Shown: positions 32,320 to 35,618 of the stretch, piece after piece
Layout: each line of letters opens with the position of its first letter
Numbering within the stretch: position 1 is the first letter of the stretch
Assembly: GCA_937120965.1 (NCBI GenBank)
Contig: CAKZKA010000251.1
Coordinates: 1 to 35,618, forward strand
DNA length: 35,618 bases
Reading direction: 5' to 3'
Source of the DNA: an uncultured Chloroflexota bacterium
Lineage (GTDB): Bacteria > Chloroflexota > Chloroflexia > Chloroflexales > Chloroflexaceae
Translations under genes and position numbers: made by a program
The notes under the pieces: generated by a model
Databases searched by the model: none
Told to the model about the DNA's origin: nothing
The model's input: only the letters and a program-made list of their open reading frames with translations

Positions 32320-32799
32320 ATGTACACCTACCTTTCAACCCAGTGGCGACGCTTGTTTGGCCTCAACGTCTCAGTGATTGAACCGAATCTCCTGGTAGGC
32401 GGCGAGTTTCGCCCTGACCAGTGGCCGCAGTTGCGCGTCCTGGGCGTGCGGGCCGTGCTCAGTATGCAGGCCGAGCGCGAGGATCGCTTCGCCGGAGGGG
32501 CGCCCGACCGGGCGTTGCGGCTGGCAGTGCCGGATTTCTCCCCTCCTACCCTTGAACAACTCGCCGATGGCATCGCCTTCATCAGCGCTGCCCATCAGGC
32601 CGGCTTGAGCGTCTTTATTCACTGCCACGCGGGGGTCGGGCGCGCCCCGCTGATGGCTGCGGCCTATCTCATGTACCAGCAGGCGCTCGACCACCGGACC
32701 GCCCTCGCGCGCATTCACGCCGCCCGCCCGATCATCGGCCTCAACCGGTCCCAGCTCAAGCGCCTGCGCGAGCTGGAAGTCATTCTGCGCCACGGCTGA
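32320..32799 (+). CDS. Dual-specificity-type protein phosphatase
   Basis: This 159-residue protein carries the Cys-based phosphatase signature HCHAGVGRAP (about 105-114), a CX5R loop. A candidate general acid Asp lies in AVPDFSPP, about 35 residues earlier. Substrates of such small bacterial enzymes may be phosphoproteins, phosphoinositides or sugar phosphates; none is indicated here. The ATG at 32320 is chosen because GAGG sits 6 nt before it; the in-frame ATG at 32308 would include that site in the coding sequence. It precedes the polytopic membrane protein gene by 40 bp, which has its own extended -10. Confidence 0.85.
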   Translation: MYTYLSTQWRRLFGLNVSVIEPNLLVGGEFRPDQWPQLRVLGVRAVLSMQAEREDRFAGGAPDRALRLAVPDFSPPTLEQLADGIAFISAAHQAGLSVFIHCHAGVGRAPLMAAAYLMYQQALDHRTALARIHAARPIIGLNRSQLKRLRELEVILRHG

Positions 32800-32806
32800 T
32801 GACCGA

Positions 32807-32815
32807 TGGTATAAT
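32807..32815 (+). promoter_or_regulatory. Extended -10 before the polytopic membrane protein gene
   Basis: TGGTATAAT, identical to the polA motif, lies between the phosphatase stop codon and the ATG at 32840. The expected leader is under 25 nt. No -35 match is apparent. Confidence 0.55.
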
Positions 32816-32839
32816 CGGGCGCGTTGTGGCGGAACAAGG

Positions 32840-34774
32840 ATGACCCCTGAGACCAGCATAGAGATCCGGGAGTGGTTGCTGGCCCTGGCGGCAACGGCGC
32901 TCCTGTTTGTCTTGCCAGGGTGGGCGCTGCTCAGGCGCTGGGCCGGCGCAGCGCGTTGCACCCTCTTTGAGCAACTGATCCTGGGTCTCGGCGTTGGGAT
33001 GGCGCTCTACCCCTGCTTGCTCCTCGCGCTGGACCTTCTGGGCCTGCGGGCGGGGCCTGCCCTGGGCTGGGCGCTGCCGCTGCTGGCTCTGCCCCTTCTC
33101 CTGTGGAGCTACCGCCACCCGGTGGCGCGGCGCCGGAGCTGGCCCACACCCGGCAACGCGCTCTGGTCTGGAACGGCGCTGCTCGTGACTACGGGCGCTG
33201 TTGCCGGCGTGCGCGGCCTGGCGGTGCACGGACTGGAGGTGCCGCTCTGGGGCGACTCCGTGCATCACGCGATGATCGCCCAGTTAATTGTGGACCACCA
33301 GGGGTTGTTTCGTTCGTGGCAGCCCTACGCCGCGCTCCAGACGTTTACGTATCATTTCGGCTTCCATGCCCACGTGGCCGCAATTGCCTGGATGACCGGT
33401 ATAGCAACCCCGCGGGCCGTTGTGCTCACCGGCCAGATCGCCAACATCGCCGCCGTGCTGGCGCTCTATCCCCTGGCTGTGCAGTTGGGGCGGAGCCGCT
33501 GGGCCGGCGTCATCGCGCTGCTGCTGGCTGGCCTGCTCGCGCCGATGCCTATGCTGTACGTCCACTGGGGGCGCTACACCCAGCTTGCCGGGCAGGTGAT
33601 GCTGCCGGTGGCGGTCTATCTGGCCTGGCGCTTCCTGGAAGCGCCGCGACGCCACCGGGTCCTGCTGCTGATCACATCCGTAACCTTTGCCGGTATGGTG
33701 CTTACCCATTACCGGATCGCCATCTTTGCCCTGTGTTTCTTCCCCGCGGTTGGGCTGGTGTGCGCTCGAGGTTCCTGGCGCGAGTGGGGCGCGCGTCTTG
33801 GCCTGCTGGCCCTGTTGAGTGGGGCGCTGGCAGCGCCGTGGTTGTTGCGCGTCCTGGGTGGCCAGCTTCTGGTCGTGCTCGGTTCAATCGTCGCTGCCTC
33901 GGCCACGCGCGGCGCTGCCGCGCCAGGGGTCGATTCGCTGAACGTAATGGGGGGACCGTTGTTCTTCCTGCCTGCGCCGGTGTGGTACGCCCTGCCGGTG
34001 GCGTTGCTCTGGGCAGTGTGGCGCCGCAAACGCGCGCTGCTGGCAATCGCGCTCTGGTGGTTACTGGTTCTCTTGCTGGTCAATCCCCAGGTGCTTGGCC
34101 TGCCTGGCGCCGGCACGTTAACCAACTTTGCCTGGTTGATCGCTGCCTATATGCCTGCGGGCCTGATCATCGGAGCAATGGCGGGTGGGCTGCTGAAGCA
34201 TACCAGCCGCCCCGCCTATCTGGCAGCGCTTACCCTGGTCACCGTCGGGCTGGCCTGGTGGGGGGGCGGCCAGCGCCTCCAGCAGATTGACCTCGCCACT
34301 ACCGCCATGGTTGAGCCGGCGGACCTGCGGGCCTTTGAATGGATCCGCCGGTCAACCCCCGCCGATGCGCGTTTTCTGGTCAATGGCTTCTTCCCCAATC
34401 CGGGTGTGGTCGTGGGTTCCGATGGCGGATGGTGGCTCCCGCTGCTGGCCCGGCGCCAGACGACCCTGCCGCCGATCCTCTACATTGCCGAACAAGGCCC
34501 GCGCCCCGACTATCGCCTGTGGGTGAATGCTCTGTATGCCGCCCTTCACGATCTGGGCATTACGCATCCCCGGACGCTCGCCATGCTGCGCGAGCGCGAG
34601 GTGACTCACGTGTACCTGGGGCAACGGGGCGGCACAGTGGGCTACAGTGGTGGCGCCCAGATTATCGCCCCTGAGACTCTGCTGGGTGACCCCGCCTTTC
34701 GCCTGGTGTACCACGAGGATCAGGTGTGGATCTTTGCTATCCAACCAGAAGGAAAGGACAACGGCGGCCTATGA
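32840..34774 (+). CDS. Large polytopic membrane protein, GT-C glycosyltransferase-like
   Basis: This 644-residue protein has about 12 hydrophobic segments from residue 10 to about 470. A C-terminal soluble domain of about 150 residues follows (FEWIRRSTPADARFLVNGFF onwards). An Asp in the first large loop (VPLWGDSVHH, about residue 139) sits where GT-C enzymes keep a catalytic acid. The layout resembles uncharacterised dolichyl-phosphate-mannose-mannosyltransferase-like proteins. It would use a polyprenyl-phosphate sugar such as the GT2 enzyme at 2077-3111 makes, but this link is conjecture. The stop overlaps the ATG of the methyltransferase gene (ATGA), showing translational coupling. Confidence 0.75.
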   Translation: MTPETSIEIREWLLALAATALLFVLPGWALLRRWAGAARCTLFEQLILGLGVGMALYPCLLLALDLLGLRAGPALGWALPLLALPLLLWSYRHPVARRRSWPTPGNALWSGTALLVTTGAVAGVRGLAVHGLEVPLWGDSVHHAMIAQLIVDHQGLFRSWQPYAALQTFTYHFGFHAHVAAIAWMTGIATPRAVVLTGQIANIAAVLALYPLAVQLGRSRWAGVIALLLAGLLAPMPMLYVHWGRYTQLAGQVMLPVAVYLAWRFLEAPRRHRVLLLITSVTFAGMVLTHYRIAIFALCFFPAVGLVCARGSWREWGARLGLLALLSGALAAPWLLRVLGGQLLVVLGSIVAASATRGAAAPGVDSLNVMGGPLFFLPAPVWYALPVALLWAVWRRKRALLAIALWWLLVLLLVNPQVLGLPGAGTLTNFAWLIAAYMPAGLIIGAMAGGLLKHTSRPAYLAALTLVTVGLAWWGGGQRLQQIDLATTAMVEPADLRAFEWIRRSTPADARFLVNGFFPNPGVVVGSDGGWWLPLLARRQTTLPPILYIAEQGPRPDYRLWVNALYAALHDLGITHPRTLAMLREREVTHVYLGQRGGTVGYSGGAQIIAPETLLGDPAFRLVYHEDQVWIFAIQPEGKDNGGL

Positions 34775-35382
34775 ACCTGTCGAGGAAGGTCCGGCCAACC
34801 CGAGGCGGCGGTCTCCTGGAGCCACTACTCGCCCGGATGCGCGCCCGCAAAGCCAACCAGTTGATCCCGCCGCAGTTGCGTGACGGGCGCATCCTCGATA
34901 TTGGCTGCGGCTCGTTCCCCTATTTCCTTTCACACACCTTCTTCCGCGAAAAGTTTGCCCTCGATCGCGTTAATCCACAGGGTGAAATTGCCGGCGATAT
35001 TCACTGGCATAATAGTGATCTGAACCAGGACACACAACTGCCGTTTCCGGATCGATTCTTTAGCATTGTGACCATGCTCGCCGTGGTGGAGCATCTGGAC
35101 CCTGAGAAGCTCGAGAGCCTGTTAAGTGAAATCTACCGCATTCTGGTTCCCGGCGGCGCCCTGATTATTACCACGCCCGCGGCCTGGTCCGACGGTTTGC
35201 TACGAGCGATGTCCCGTATCAACCTGGTGAGCCGCGAAGAGATCGAGGAGCATGCCTACGCCTATACCCTGCCGATCCTGGGCTGGTACTTCGGGCGCGC
35301 GGGCTTTCCACGCACCCTGATGCGGTTCGGTTACTTCGAATTGGGGTTGAACATGTGGGCGACGGCGACCCGTCCGGTGTGA
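34771..35382 (+). CDS. SAM-dependent methyltransferase, class I (Methyltransf_11-like)
   Basis: The 203-residue protein has SAM-binding motif I in ILDIGCGSFPYF (about 46-57), an acidic residue after strand 2 (ALDRVNP), the post-motif FSIVTMLAVVEHLD and the LVPGGALIITTP strand. The acceptor is not predictable. Its ATG at 34771 overlaps the upstream stop by 4 nt (ATGA), so it is coupled to the GT-C-like gene and may act on the same glycan or lipid product. Confidence 0.9.
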   Translation: MNLSRKVRPTRGGGLLEPLLARMRARKANQLIPPQLRDGRILDIGCGSFPYFLSHTFFREKFALDRVNPQGEIAGDIHWHNSDLNQDTQLPFPDRFFSIVTMLAVVEHLDPEKLESLLSEIYRILVPGGALIITTPAAWSDGLLRAMSRINLVSREEIEEHAYAYTLPILGWYFGRAGFPRTLMRFGYFELGLNMWATATRPV

Positions 35383-35618
35383 TGCATGCCTGAACATAGG
35401 GGGAAACCCGGTTTCCCCATATCCCCGCCCACGAGGTGACAAGCCCTCCCCACCGGGAGGGGTTGGGAGGGCTCCCAGGAACAAATTGGTTGCGTTCTGG
35501 CGTTGCGCGGTTGCGCCGCAAGGGCGTCTGCTCCCCGGTCGCGACATCGTCGCGCGGGCCCCCGAGGGCTACCGCGGGTCATCCGTGGCGGGCTACGGAT
35601 ACCCCGACACAATCTTCT
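35383..35618. repeat. Repeat-filled right edge with GGGGAAACCCGGTTTCCCC
   Basis: A perfect 19-bp palindrome lies at 35400-35418, followed by CATATCCCCGCCCACGAGG, AAGCCCTCCCC and GGGAGGG segments like those at 32080-32234. The final 110 bases contain GGTTGCGCCGCAAGGGCG and other GC-rich inverted repeats, without a gene that can be supported before the window ends. Confidence 0.75.

Overview
This is a GC-rich bacterial chromosome segment with 26 convincing protein genes and no transposase, integrase, rRNA or tRNA that I can recognise. Gene content (trigger factor-clpP-clpX, polA, rnc, fabF, phoU, tandem lspA, a WecA-like transferase, many glycosyltransferases) and gene-free gaps packed with families of GC-rich palindromic repeats suggest a Chloroflexota genome, perhaps of the Roseiflexus/Chloroflexus type. 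That assignment is an inference from overall character, not from a marker gene.

Layout. 1-6459 holds minus-strand genes for an SPFH/prohibitin membrane protein, a GT2 polyprenyl-phosphate-type glycosyltransferase and DNA polymerase I. 6460-7952 is a 1.5-kb gene-free block with a consensus sigma70 promoter, nested repeats, a structured stretch and an intrinsic terminator; it may encode a small RNA. 7953-10638 holds a cardiolipin synthase-like PLD enzyme and an orphan, motif-degenerate ABC ATPase. 10893-16009 is minus strand: SbcD/Mre11-type nuclease, a Yip1-like membrane protein, RluD-type pseudouridine synthase and two adjacent lspA genes. 16241-22547 is plus strand: tig, clpP, clpX, then a tight run of OmpR-type response regulator, upp and a WecA/MraY-like transferase. 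22959-28743 holds an M20 amidohydrolase diverging from fabF, then rnc, an RmlD-like reductase and phoU (minus). 29058-35382 holds a GT4 glycosyltransferase, an SH3-domain membrane protein and a GNAT protein (both minus), a dual-specificity-type phosphatase, a large polytopic membrane protein and an overlapping methyltransferase.

How the genes work together. Protein quality control (trigger factor, ClpXP), lipoprotein maturation (two signal peptidases II) and envelope glycan or lipid synthesis (WecA-like, GT2, GT4, RmlD-like, cardiolipin synthase-like, FabF) dominate. DNA and RNA maintenance is represented by PolA, SbcD, RNase III and RluD.

The most interesting non-coding signal is a 102-bp MITE-like element with four intact copies and one decayed copy. 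Each intact copy is flanked by a 3-bp duplication of the form TNA, as reported for the IS1031 subgroup of IS5-family elements. One copy duplicated the TAA stop codon of fabF. The end of that element plus the duplicated TAA and the next T spells TGGTATAAT, an extended -10 motif pointing at rnc. The same motif or close variants occur upstream of polA, fabF, the M20 gene, tig, phoU and the polytopic membrane protein gene, so the element may carry half of a promoter. Other repeat families include a 19-bp palindrome GGGGAAACCCGGTTTCCCC found only between genes, long hairpins whose arms covary between copies, and several tandem arrays.
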